From NCBI RefSeq assembly GCF_002251365.1, contig NZ_NPJH01000016.1, forward strand, positions 1 through 59,524: 59,524 bases of DNA. The letters run 5' to 3'. Below the pieces are notes generated by a model. It was not told the origin of the DNA, did no database searches, and saw nothing but the letters and a program-made list of their open reading frames with translations. This DNA comes from Prevotella sp. P3-122 (GTDB taxonomy: Bacteria > Bacteroidota > Bacteroidia > Bacteroidales > Bacteroidaceae). This document shows, in pieces, positions 51,260 to 59,524 of this stretch (position 1 is its first letter; each line of letters starts with the position of its first letter). The position numbers were made by a program, and so were the translations under genes.

Positions 51260-52288
51260 TTATAATTGGTACAGATTTTTTTTGCTAATTGTTTTTAACA
51301 AATAGTTTATACCCCAATAACCATTAATCCCTATCCCAGTCGAGATTGTTGTATTATTCCGCAAAGAGATTAAACTTTTATTATTTAGTATTAATGCTGT
51401 GTAATAGTCCCAATTTAGTTCAAACACGGTTGTGTTTCGAAGCCGATTAATCATATATAACATAATATATATACCTGTAAGTCCATCTGATAAATATAAC
51501 CTATTACGTGAACATTCTTCTTCTATTAAATACTTTACAGATATATTACCTCTCAACAATTCAAAATATTCATCCCAAACATGGGTGACCTTAACTACGT
51601 TAATTATTTTGGACACTAAAAATAATCTAATTAGTCTATTGTAATGCAAAGAAGGTATAGATGCAAACAATTCTATAATAATCTCTTTGCAGATATGTTC
51701 TATTCGAGTTTGATAAATTCCTTGTTCATACATTAGACACAATGAATAGAGGAAAAAGAATTCGTTGCAAAACAACAATCCAGGATATTCCTCAGCAAAC
51801 CATTTGTTTTGTCTATTTGTATAGATATATTCTAAAAGAGAAATAGCTTTTTTTTCATATAAACGTTTCTTATAATCATTTACAATTCCATATTTCAAGT
51901 GGACAGATATATAAAACAGCCCCTCTGAAACAAGACCAAGGTTCATAAATTTCTTAAAATTTGAGATATCAAGGCTTTTATATAAGACGGCATCTATATC
52001 ATCCAAGACATAATCTGGATTGCCTTTTTTAAAATATTTCATGATAAAATCCATAGCTAACGAGATGCCAATTAGGCCACGTCCAAATTCTATAGGAATA
52101 TTTTCACTTATATCAGACATGAGACTTTCCATTATTCGATTATATACAGGGGTGAATCTTTTATCTTTTTCACTTAACTCTGCATAATACAATGCCATTC
52201 CAGCCTTTCCATATAATAGGCCGGACTCCATCTTTTCCAACTTTAAATCCAAGATTGATAAAAGCTCCTCGTCTTCCAATATCTTCAT
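51260..52288 (-). CDS. LanC-like protein without zinc-ligand motifs (AT-rich)
   Basis: 342 residues, near the size of a LanC domain. Gly-rich helical motifs: ESGLLYGKAGMALYYAEL (about 22-39), FGRGLIGISLAMDFI, LYLSDGLTGIYIML and GIGINGYWGINYLL at the C-terminus. The zinc-binding Cys and CHG of lanthionine cyclases are not present. Homologous to 26229-26840, but longer. The codons are markedly AT-rich compared with the barrels on either side, suggesting transfer from a different genome. Its neighbour upstream is a glycosyltransferase, the same partnership as in island 1. Confidence 0.68.
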   Translation of the reverse strand: MKILEDEELLSILDLKLEKMESGLLYGKAGMALYYAELSEKDKRFTPVYNRIMESLMSDISENIPIEFGRGLIGISLAMDFIMKYFKKGNPDYVLDDIDAVLYKSLDISNFKKFMNLGLVSEGLFYISVHLKYGIVNDYKKRLYEKKAISLLEYIYTNRQNKWFAEEYPGLLFCNEFFFLYSLCLMYEQGIYQTRIEHICKEIIIELFASIPSLHYNRLIRLFLVSKIINVVKVTHVWDEYFELLRGNISVKYLIEEECSRNRLYLSDGLTGIYIMLYMINRLRNTTVFELNWDYYTALILNNKSLISLRNNTTISTGIGINGYWGINYLLKTISKKNLYQL

Positions 52289-52320
52289 GTTTGACTACGA
52301 TTTGTTTAGTACTTCTTACG

Positions 52321-53052
52321 TTATAAATATTGAGAATATGCAAGTTGCTGATTACACAGTTTGTTCTGTATTTCGGAACGCATACAGCCATTTATATCTC
52401 GTGGGTGGCAGAGATGATACATGGGGCCTTGGGACCGATGTATAATGTATCCCAAATTCTGCCAACGTAACACCCTGTCAAGATCTTCCGGCCCCCATCC
52501 ATAGAAATTCTCATTTTCGAATCCAGACAGTCTGTATTTTTCCATATTAATAATAAATGCACCTCCTACAAAATTATCATCATACAGTTGGCTCATATAG
52601 TTTTTAAATCTATGTAATTTCTTTATATTGTGATTCACCAAATACAGATTTCTAATAATGATGTCAGTGTTGAGGAAAATGCCATTGTATGGAAATGACA
52701 AATCCGCCTTTCCTTCCCTTAATACATTCATAGATTCTGCAATTTGTATTTTATCAACCAATACATCAGCATCCCATACAGAGACAAATTCTGTATTCAC
52801 TACACCTAGTGCAATATTTATTATTTTTGTCCTATGAAACACCACGTCATCATCTTCAATAAACATGTATTGAATTCTATCATTCCTTGGTAAAAGTCTT
52901 CTTAATATATTGTTCTGTATAGTGTTTGATTCAACAACTATTATGAATGCTTTTATGCTACAAAGGAACTTTATAATTGCTATTATATTTTCCAGTCTAT
53001 TCACCGTGTCCACACGAATCGGAATAATAAAAGTAAGATCACGCATAACCAT
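52321..53052 (-). CDS. GT-A glycosyltransferase, galactosyltransferase-like C-terminus (AT-rich)
   Basis: 243 residues. Homologue of 23846-24610: start LTFIIPIRVDTVNRL, metal-site WDADVLVD, then NFVGGAFIINMEKY and FYGWGPEDLDRVLRW, and HLCHPRDINGC near the end. No signal peptide. An ATG two codons later is an alternative start. Lies between the LanC-like gene and the 6-Cys precursor; the likely acceptor is that precursor. AT-rich like its neighbours at 51260 and 56352. Confidence 0.78.
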   Translation of the reverse strand: MVMRDLTFIIPIRVDTVNRLENIIAIIKFLCSIKAFIIVVESNTIQNNILRRLLPRNDRIQYMFIEDDDVVFHRTKIINIALGVVNTEFVSVWDADVLVDKIQIAESMNVLREGKADLSFPYNGIFLNTDIIIRNLYLVNHNIKKLHRFKNYMSQLYDDNFVGGAFIINMEKYRLSGFENENFYGWGPEDLDRVLRWQNLGYIIHRSQGPMYHLCHPRDINGCMRSEIQNKLCNQQLAYSQYL

Positions 53053-53224
53053 TATTTACAGATGCAACATTGTTCTTGAAAACGAAAATAACAATAGGGT
53101 GAACAAAGAAACCATCCTTTTTCTAATAACAGAGTTCAGAATGGTTTCCTTGAATTAGAAGACTATAATGACAAATAAATACAAAAAAGTATCTACGTGC
53201 AAAATAGTCCCATACAAATATGTG

Positions 53225-53428
53225 CTAATTAATAGAGCACACCTTGCTTCCTGCCCAATTGGGGATATCTGTGCATTTAGCACAAGTTCCTCCGCACTCA
53301 CTACTTGTATTGCAGAAGTTATTACACTTGCTCGAATCTTTTGAGCCACTTCCCCCGTAGATTAATTTCAATTCATCACGGGACAACACAAGTTTCTCTG
53401 TGTTCTTAACCAATTTGATTTTTTTCAT
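53225..53428 (-). CDS. Double-glycine leader peptide precursor, 6-Cys core
   Basis: 67 residues. Leader of 26 residues (MKKIKLVKNT, ending LSRDELKLIYGG) cut by C39 peptidases after Gly-Gly. The 41-residue core has six Cys arranged KC, FC, EC, TC, KC and VC, with the dense centre SSECGGTCAKC. It looks like a compact, knotted, disulfide-rich peptide. Located between an AT-rich glycosyltransferase gene and a barrel gene, with a VKOR-thioredoxin gene further upstream in the same unit. No exporter remains in island 2. I cannot match it to a named bacteriocin. Confidence 0.8.
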   Translation of the reverse strand: MKKIKLVKNTEKLVLSRDELKLIYGGSGSKDSSKCNNFCNTSSECGGTCAKCTDIPNWAGSKVCSIN

Positions 53429-53461
53429 TCTTAATAAATTTATTAAACAATTATTCGACCT

Positions 53462-56293
53462 CTATGGCCTTGCATTTATTTTATATCCCAGACACAGCAT
53501 AAAGTAGTTGGGGATGCTGTTGGTGAACACCTCCGTCCTTCCCTGCCCATTCACTTCAAATGTATGGGTTGAGACCTTGCGCAGCATGTCATACCCAGTG
53601 AGCCTGACGCTCAGAGCGTTTTTCAGGAAACTGCGCGACAGCGACATGTTCCATATCAGATAGTCGGTGTTTGCCCCATTCCACTCATAGCCGCGGCGGC
53701 TGTACATCTTCATGTCAGTTGCAATGTTGACATTCCACGGAAGGGTATAGGTTGCCGTCAACCCATAGCTGAAATCAACAACGTCAACGGAAGATGACAG
53801 CTCCATGCCATTGGAGGCCTTGTGCCAGTCGACATTGCCAACTGCCGAGCCACGGAATTTGCCCTTCTGCATTGTCAGGCGGATTTTCTCCGCAAGGTAG
53901 AGGTTGTCAACCTTGTTCCGCACGCTCATGTCTGTCTCTGACATGGTAACGAAGTCTACATTGCGGTTGTAGGTGAAATTGACATTGTTGTCAAGGAACC
54001 ACATCTGCGATGAGCCAAGCGACAGCGATAGCGTGTTGCCGATGGTAGCTCTCCAGTTGCCGTTGATGTTCTGCGGCTGGAATGTGTACACGCCTGTTGC
54101 CCCATCGTAAGTTATGGTGTTGGCTATCAGATTTCTGTCCACTACGACATTTGCCGTAAACCCATACTGCATCTTCAGCCTTGCTATACGGTTGCGGTAT
54201 TCCAGACCGGCATCATGTGATACCGTATTCCGAAGGCTGCTGTTGCCCTTGACGATAGCCAAGGGGGCTGTGGTGTCAGTATAGCCCATGGTGCTCTTCA
54301 TTTCGGGTGTGGTGGTAGTTGCATTATAATGTATGGCCAGCTCCATACCTCTGTCTTTGGTAAGACTCCACTTCGCAGATGGCTGGAACAGCCAGTTGGT
54401 CCTGCGTCCGACGGTGTCTGTCTCTCCGCGCATGTAGTGCAGCCGCTCGTGTCTTGAGAGCAGCGGCAGGGCAATGTCGAGACGCGACTTGGTGTTGCCA
54501 CGCTCCTTAACCCATGATGTTCTTAGGGCAACCCCATTCTCCGTATTGTGGTGCCATGCCTTGTAGCTGTTGTCGGGGGAAAGGGCCAGAAGCATTGAAT
54601 CGCGCGTTGAGGGAAGCTCGCCTATGGCATGATTGCCGTCTGGCCATCCGGCAAGCCAGTCGAGCCTGTACCGGCTGCTCTGCTCACGGCGGTACGACTG
54701 CGTCAGCTGGTACTCCAGGTTGAAGTTCCATCCGCTGAGCAGCGACAGGTTGTATGCGGCTGTGCTGTTGACCCTGTAATCCTCAGTTGGAGCGTCGCTG
54801 TATTGTTCCTGAATGTCGCTGGCACTGGAGAGATGGTACAGGACATTGTAGTTGTCGAACGAGCGGTTGTTGCTCTTCTCGTAGCGCAAGGTCACCGCAA
54901 GGTCGATGTTGTCTCCCCATGGCAGTTTCCTTGTCGCACTTAACGTCTCCCAAAGCGTAGACCTGTAGCCTTTGCCGAGATTGTATTTCTCCATGGTGTT
55001 TATATGCATGGAGTCCGCAAGGGTTGAGGAGACATCGGATGATATGCCGTCAGACTTGATATATATCCAACCTGTATATGAGTTCACGTACACTGGTCCC
55101 ATGAACTCCAGGGAATTGCTGACAAAGGAGAACAGGCCATTCGAGCGGCTCGACAGGAGGCTCTCTGTAGTGTTGTTGCCCGAGGGCAGGAATGTGGACG
55201 CAATCTTTCGGGTGTCAAGGTCGTTGTCTCGCCAGTCGGCATTGGCAGTCAGACGGTTCGTTACTGTCTCGTCCCTGTTCTTGAGCATCAGCTCCATACC
55301 TGCCGACTTGGTAGCGAGCCTTCCCGAGTTGAGATTAGACTCCATCCACTCGCCATCGGAGCCCGGGCGCAGGTAGCTGTTGGTATTGTTGGTGTTGCCG
55401 TACAGGGAGAAGCGGGAGTGCGGTGTGAACCTCAGGCCAAACAGGCGACCCATATACCGCTCATGGGTGCCGTAGCCTCCCTCTGCGTTGGCGACATAGC
55501 TCCGTGAGTATTCCTTCCTCAGCTGCACGTCCATGACAAGCTTGCGCTCCGTCACGTCCCGTCCGAGATATTCCGAGCGCTTGTCGGCCTTGTCATAGAA
55601 ATCTATTTTCCTAACAGTGTAGGAAGGGAGGTTCCGCAACACTATGTTCTTGTCGTGCTTGAAGAAGTCGTCACCATGAAGCAGAAGGCTCTCCACCTTC
55701 TTGCCATTGAGGAATATCTCTCCGTCATCACCAAGGCGGACACCGGGTAACTGCCTTACCAGCTCGTCAAGCATGGAACCGTTGGGCAGGTTGAAGGCAT
55801 CGGCATAATACGTCACTGTATCTTTCCTGAATACCATCCTCACCTTGGTGGCCTTGACCACCACTTCGGCAAGGTCACCTCCAGACTTCATCTTTGGCTT
55901 TCTTGTCATGTAATGGAACGGAGCGTCAAAAAACGTGTTCCGGGCCACGTACCTTACATTGAAGTCAACATAGCATGGGGAATAGTCGGGATGTTCGGCC
56001 TTGATGATATATTGTCTGGGCACGGCCGGTATCTTGAACTCGTAATATGAGTCCATGTAGGTCTTGTCCTCATCGAAGTACCTGACCTTCTGGGTATCTA
56101 CAACGCAGCTGTCTGCGTCCATGAGGGTAATCATGACATCCTTGATGCCGCCATTGGTGAAGGAGTCCTTGACATGTCCCCACAGAGAGATTTTCCTCTC
56201 GGTATTGTCCTTCACCGCCATGGCGGCATTGGTGCCAAACGTCATGACAAACAGAAGTATCATTATAGTATTGCTCCTAATGTTTAGCTTCAT
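53462..56293 (-). CDS. TonB-receptor-like outer-membrane beta-barrel protein
   Basis: 943 residues. Signal peptide (ending NAAMA, about residue 26), regulatory-like domain (ISLWGHVKDSFTNGGIKDVMI), plug-like region (EVVVKATKVRMVFRKDTVTY, ELVRQLPGVRLGDDGEIFLN) and barrel ending YFMLCLGYKINARP. It directly precedes the 6-Cys precursor gene (33 bases), so the two are probably co-expressed. Its base composition is GC-richer than that of the precursor, glycosyltransferase and VKOR genes around it, pointing to assembly from parts of different origin. Confidence 0.8.
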   Translation of the reverse strand: MKLNIRSNTIMILLFVMTFGTNAAMAVKDNTERKISLWGHVKDSFTNGGIKDVMITLMDADSCVVDTQKVRYFDEDKTYMDSYYEFKIPAVPRQYIIKAEHPDYSPCYVDFNVRYVARNTFFDAPFHYMTRKPKMKSGGDLAEVVVKATKVRMVFRKDTVTYYADAFNLPNGSMLDELVRQLPGVRLGDDGEIFLNGKKVESLLLHGDDFFKHDKNIVLRNLPSYTVRKIDFYDKADKRSEYLGRDVTERKLVMDVQLRKEYSRSYVANAEGGYGTHERYMGRLFGLRFTPHSRFSLYGNTNNTNSYLRPGSDGEWMESNLNSGRLATKSAGMELMLKNRDETVTNRLTANADWRDNDLDTRKIASTFLPSGNNTTESLLSSRSNGLFSFVSNSLEFMGPVYVNSYTGWIYIKSDGISSDVSSTLADSMHINTMEKYNLGKGYRSTLWETLSATRKLPWGDNIDLAVTLRYEKSNNRSFDNYNVLYHLSSASDIQEQYSDAPTEDYRVNSTAAYNLSLLSGWNFNLEYQLTQSYRREQSSRYRLDWLAGWPDGNHAIGELPSTRDSMLLALSPDNSYKAWHHNTENGVALRTSWVKERGNTKSRLDIALPLLSRHERLHYMRGETDTVGRRTNWLFQPSAKWSLTKDRGMELAIHYNATTTTPEMKSTMGYTDTTAPLAIVKGNSSLRNTVSHDAGLEYRNRIARLKMQYGFTANVVVDRNLIANTITYDGATGVYTFQPQNINGNWRATIGNTLSLSLGSSQMWFLDNNVNFTYNRNVDFVTMSETDMSVRNKVDNLYLAEKIRLTMQKGKFRGSAVGNVDWHKASNGMELSSSVDVVDFSYGLTATYTLPWNVNIATDMKMYSRRGYEWNGANTDYLIWNMSLSRSFLKNALSVRLTGYDMLRKVSTHTFEVNGQGRTEVFTNSIPNYFMLCLGYKINARP

Positions 56294-56351
56294 AACTGTA
56301 TAAAGGTTTAAAGGTTTTTAAAACATGATGTTCAAACAAATACATCTTTCA

Positions 56352-57983
56352 TTAACTATTCAATACATACCGCAAATCACTAATGGAGTACATATTTGGC
56401 AATTGATGTCCATTAACAAATATTGTTGGTGTACCATTAATTAGGTTGTCTTTATAGAATTGGCACATTGCCCAAGCGTTTTTCAGATTCCTCTCTGTAC
56501 ACTTCTGTTTTGTTCTATATTTACTATTGAATTCTTCAATATTTTTTCTGTCAATGCTATACCATTCAAAGATTGCCTTCTCAACATCTTTCCCTTCATA
56601 ATACATACTAAGGAAAGTATCTATTGGCGTTAGATTGTAGTCTTTATCATCTGGACATATATTAAATATCATTTTTACTTGAACTTCATGATTGTCTTTT
56701 ATGATTTTTTGTAGTTCTATTTGAGCTTCTGCGCAATAACGGCAATTCGGATTACAAAATTTCACAATCTGATATTTCCCGTTAGGATTACCTATTGTTA
56801 TACCCATGTCACATGACGGAGTTTTTATCTCTTTCTCCTTCTGTAATAAAGACTCAAAAACCGTTTTGTCGCTTTTAATAATATTGTTTACATGATAGTA
56901 ATGATGAAAATCCCTAATAGTATTTGACAACTTGCATGATAACCGAATAATCACAAATGATATAAAAATACATGCTATAACTTTTATGACGGTATATAAT
57001 ATTTGAACATCAACAAATATATAACCACCAAAAAGCGATATGCAAAAAATCAATACTAAAATAACCATTACCACCAAGCAAAGTGGACACCAGACCTTAA
57101 TATAATATTTCTGACATATTATTGAAAATGCCACATAGGGTAATGTAATAATTATTATTAATGAGATACTTGATAAAACAGAAATGTCAAAATTTGATGC
57201 CAATACAGAGAATAACATCCCTACAAAATATGACAATCCAATCTCTGACCACTTAATTCCAATAAAGGTTGAATATCTCGATTCTAAAACAGCAGCACAC
57301 TCAACTTTATGACTTCGACTACAAATTTTTGAAACTAACGGACTATACAAATTCAAATCCTTAACTACTAACATGACACAAACGACACACCCTATGAAAA
57401 TTAAAAGAGTCAACAAATAGGTATATACATGAGTAAAATCGAAAAACAATCTGATAGTTATAAAAAGAAAGATGGCGGCAGGTATAACCAATGCTATCAA
57501 AACAAGCAAACTCTTTTTAAATAAATCTTTTAATCTGTTTGAAGTAAAAGACGGCTCACAATATCTATCATTAGACTCTGCAAACATAATATATCCAGTA
57601 TAAAGCTGCATAAACTTAACGAAATCGATTTTTTCACGGCAAAGCTTTATTGGATTATACCAATCCACTGTATTGGGTAAAAAAGAATAGACATATGCGA
57701 ACAAATAGTTTTGGTCAATCATTACCTGAACTATAGCACTTCCTTTATAGGAAATCAGTCTGTTCATATCAGAACATTTTATGGTGATATTGTCGACATT
57801 AAAATCATAAAATAAATCTTGGAATGCCAACAAGCTATAAGTATTCGGATGTTTGTCCAATTTTTCTCTTAGAGTTTGATTTGAGATTCGCAAACACAAA
57901 TCTTTCACAGCCTCTTTCATTACATCCACGTCGTTTCTGAAAGGTGCAACATTGTTAACCAATCTTTTCAAATAACTTTTCAT
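56352..57983 (-). CDS. VKOR-thioredoxin fusion with N-terminal C39-like domain (AT-rich)
   Basis: 543 residues, the same length as the homologue at 22218-23849. An N-terminal region of about 150 residues takes the place of the C39-like domain (weaker likeness; no catalytic Cys pattern). A multi-helix VKOR domain follows with loop Cys pair CSRSHKVEC and active VWCPLC. The C-terminal thioredoxin domain has NPNCRYC and the cis-Pro region NGTPTIFVNG. Expected to form disulfides in the periplasm and pass electrons to quinone, with the 6-Cys precursor at 53225 as probable substrate. AT-rich relative to the flanking barrel and decarboxylase genes. Confidence 0.8.
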   Translation of the reverse strand: MKSYLKRLVNNVAPFRNDVDVMKEAVKDLCLRISNQTLREKLDKHPNTYSLLAFQDLFYDFNVDNITIKCSDMNRLISYKGSAIVQVMIDQNYLFAYVYSFLPNTVDWYNPIKLCREKIDFVKFMQLYTGYIMFAESNDRYCEPSFTSNRLKDLFKKSLLVLIALVIPAAIFLFITIRLFFDFTHVYTYLLTLLIFIGCVVCVMLVVKDLNLYSPLVSKICSRSHKVECAAVLESRYSTFIGIKWSEIGLSYFVGMLFSVLASNFDISVLSSISLIIIITLPYVAFSIICQKYYIKVWCPLCLVVMVILVLIFCISLFGGYIFVDVQILYTVIKVIACIFISFVIIRLSCKLSNTIRDFHHYYHVNNIIKSDKTVFESLLQKEKEIKTPSCDMGITIGNPNGKYQIVKFCNPNCRYCAEAQIELQKIIKDNHEVQVKMIFNICPDDKDYNLTPIDTFLSMYYEGKDVEKAIFEWYSIDRKNIEEFNSKYRTKQKCTERNLKNAWAMCQFYKDNLINGTPTIFVNGHQLPNMYSISDLRYVLNS

Positions 57984-57990
57984 CTTATCA

Positions 57991-58929
57991 TTATAAATTT
58001 AACTTCATGTATTCTATTGTCTTCTGTAGTCCAACCTCCAAAGGCACAATCGGCTGCCATCCTCCAAGTGTACGAATGGCGAGAGAGATATCAGGGCGGC
58101 GGCGCTGAGGGTCGTCAAGAGGAAGATCACGCAATATGATTTCCGAGCGTGAGCCTGTCATTGACACTATCTTACGGGCCAAACTCAGAACTGAGGTTTC
58201 ACATGGATTGCCTATGTTCACAGGGCCTGTAAAGTCATCGGGGGTTCTCATAACCCTAAACATCGCATCAACGAGGTCATCAACATACATGAAAGAACGT
58301 GTCTGGGCTCCATCGCCATAGACGGTTATAGGCTCTCCGTTCAGGGACTGAGCTATGAAGTTGGACACCACACGTCCATCGTTAAAGGCCATACGTGGAC
58401 CGTACGTGTTGAAAATACGGATAACTTTCACCTTTACACCATACTGCCGGTGGTAGTCCATACATAGGCTTTCGGCACAGCGCTTTCCCTCATCGTAGCA
58501 TGAGCGCACACCTACAGGATTGACATTACCCCAGTAGTCTTCAGTCTGAGGATGTACATGCGGGTCTCAGTACACCTCGCTCGTTGATGCCTGCAACATT
58601 GGACAGTTGTTACGCCGAGCCGTTTCGAGCATGTTCATGGTTCCGAGAACCGCTGTCCTTGTTGTGGCAACGGGGTCTTTCTGATATTGCACAGGTGAGG
58701 CAGGACATGCAAGGTTGAATATCGCACTGATATCATCAGTACATACAAAGTTTGCAATGTCATGATTAACGAACTTAAATCTTCCGTCTGGCATCAACTC
58801 TGCCACATTGGACTCACTGCCGGAAGACAAATTGTCCACACACAGCACAGACCGCCCCCGCTCCAACAAATGGCGGCACAAATGGCTACCAATGAAACCA
58901 GCACCTCCGGTAACAAGAACTCTGCTCAT
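57991..58929 (-). pseudogene. UDP-glucuronate decarboxylase copy broken by a nonsense mutation
   Basis: Almost identical to 26892-27830. A single change turns the GGA codon after EVY into TGA (near 58568), ending the first part after 120 codons. The remainder, containing [10 protein letters not shown], is open and could only be made from an internal start such as 58509. The NAD-binding domain and the catalytic Tyr/Lys are thus separated, so activity is not expected unless the stop is read through. The last codons (KLNL) differ from the intact copy. Confidence 0.88.
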
Positions 58930-58941
58930 TGATTTCTGTGT

Positions 58942-59274
58942 TTACAGTTCAACCTCAGCACTGTACATCTTGTCACCAACGTACAGTACAAGTGTAAAAT
59001 CACCTGTAAGGTCATCTGGAACAACTACCGTGCCATCCTCACCTATTATAGATGTGTACACAATGGTGTCGTCAGACACAACCTCTATGGTCTCGCCTGC
59101 GAGATACTCCGCGAAAGTGAAGACATGGTCGGACTGGGTTACGGATATTGGAGCAGGGGGTGTTCTTACAACTCCGCCTAACTCTGTAAAGGTTCTGTCA
59201 AAATGCAAATATATATCCATTTGCGATGCCAAAGAGTCACCTCTCGAAATTGACGGCATCATCGATAATGCCAT
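58942..59274 (-). CDS. Small DUF3244-like exported protein, first gene of island 2
   Basis: 110 residues from the ATG at 59274. The C-terminal 65 residues (SDHVFTFAEYLAGETIEVVS, ending MYSAEVEL) are nearly the same as in 27843-28208; the N-terminal 45 differ. A hydrophobic signal-like stretch (KHFVIFILLMALSMMPSIS) begins before the ATG, but the upstream codons contain no start codon, so the signal peptide appears shortened or the start has been lost. The role is unknown; it is separated from the decarboxylase copy by 12 bases as in island 1. Confidence 0.6.
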   Translation of the reverse strand: MALSMMPSISRGDSLASQMDIYLHFDRTFTELGGVVRTPPAPISVTQSDHVFTFAEYLAGETIEVVSDDTIVYTSIIGEDGTVVVPDDLTGDFTLVLYVGDKMYSAEVEL

Positions 59275-59305
59275 AAGCAGTATAAATATTACAAAATGTT
59301 TTGCG

Positions 59306-59313
59306 CAAAAGTA
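59306..59313 (-). promoter_or_regulatory. -7 box of island 2
   Basis: The minus strand reads TACTTTTG (TAnnTTTG), 31 bases upstream of the ATG at 59274. Confidence 0.5.
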
Positions 59314-59347
59314 ACACGCCTATTTGAAACAACAAAATTTTATCCGC

Positions 59348-59441
59348 AAAAATAATACACCTGAGTATACCTGTACCTAAAATATACAATCAAAATCTAT
59401 TGATTTCAAGGTGGTTATAAAAATAATACACCTGAGTACAC
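59348..59441. promoter_or_regulatory. Direct-repeat operator candidates upstream of island 2
   Basis: AAAATAATACACCTGAGTA occurs at 59349-59367 and 59420-59438, 71 bases apart (close to seven helical turns), each followed by a similar YAC end. The core AAATAATACACC also occurs upstream of the island 1 promoter (28329-28340). The rest of 59275-59524 contains no supported gene. Confidence 0.5.
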
Positions 59442-59524
59442 TTCTACATTTTTGAGAGGTTCCTATATAAGGATGCCGCTGATTTCTCATTGAAAAGCTT
59501 TCTGCTGACACTCGCTTTTGTGTT

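Overview
The window looks like chromosome of a Prevotella-like member of the Bacteroidales. Genes are preceded by the Bacteroidetes -7 box TAnnTTTG, ispG is the long Bacteroidetes/plant form, type IX secretion tails occur, and outer-membrane proteins are of the carboxypeptidase-regulatory/TonB-receptor-like type. No rRNA, tRNA or CRISPR array was recognised by eye.

Backbone: 1-7.6 kb carries a PfkB kinase, a FecE-like ATPase, a Dna2/NAM7-like helicase, a lipoprotein, an acetyl-CoA hydrolase/transferase and cysS. A second backbone block at 31.5-40.8 kb has three exported proteins of unknown role, an aldo/keto reductase, ispG, purE, a PAP2-like membrane protein, rpoN and a conserved unknown gene. 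Several structured non-coding repeats lie between these genes.

Island 1 (28.2 kb down to 7.6 kb, all on the minus strand) reads as one biosynthetic operon. In transcription order it encodes a DUF3244-like exported protein, UDP-glucuronate decarboxylase, a LanC-like protein, a GT1/LanC-like fusion, a GT-A enzyme, a VKOR-thioredoxin protein, a 6-Cys double-glycine precursor, an outer-membrane barrel, a C39-peptidase ABC exporter, an HlyD-like stub, a DUF707/LanC-like fusion, further glycosyltransferase-like proteins around UDP-galactopyranose mutase, a 5-Cys precursor, a second barrel and a chimeric exporter/glycosyltransferase gene. A TPR/LuxR-type membrane regulator lies just upstream. I infer a system that makes, oxidises, glycosylates and exports Cys-rich peptides, combining features of glycocins and lanthipeptides without a recognised lanthionine synthetase.

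Island 2 (59.3 kb down to 41 kb, minus strand) is a related but decayed and recombined version. It has a DUF3244-like gene, a UDP-glucuronate decarboxylase copy broken by one stop codon, an AT-rich VKOR protein, barrel, 6-Cys precursor, GT-A enzyme and LanC-like protein. These are followed by barrels and several chimeras: exporter fragments fused to type IX tails, and a three-gene mosaic. Both islands share promoter-proximal direct-repeat motifs. Only one complete peptidase-ABC exporter exists in the window, so island 2 may depend on the exporter of island 1.
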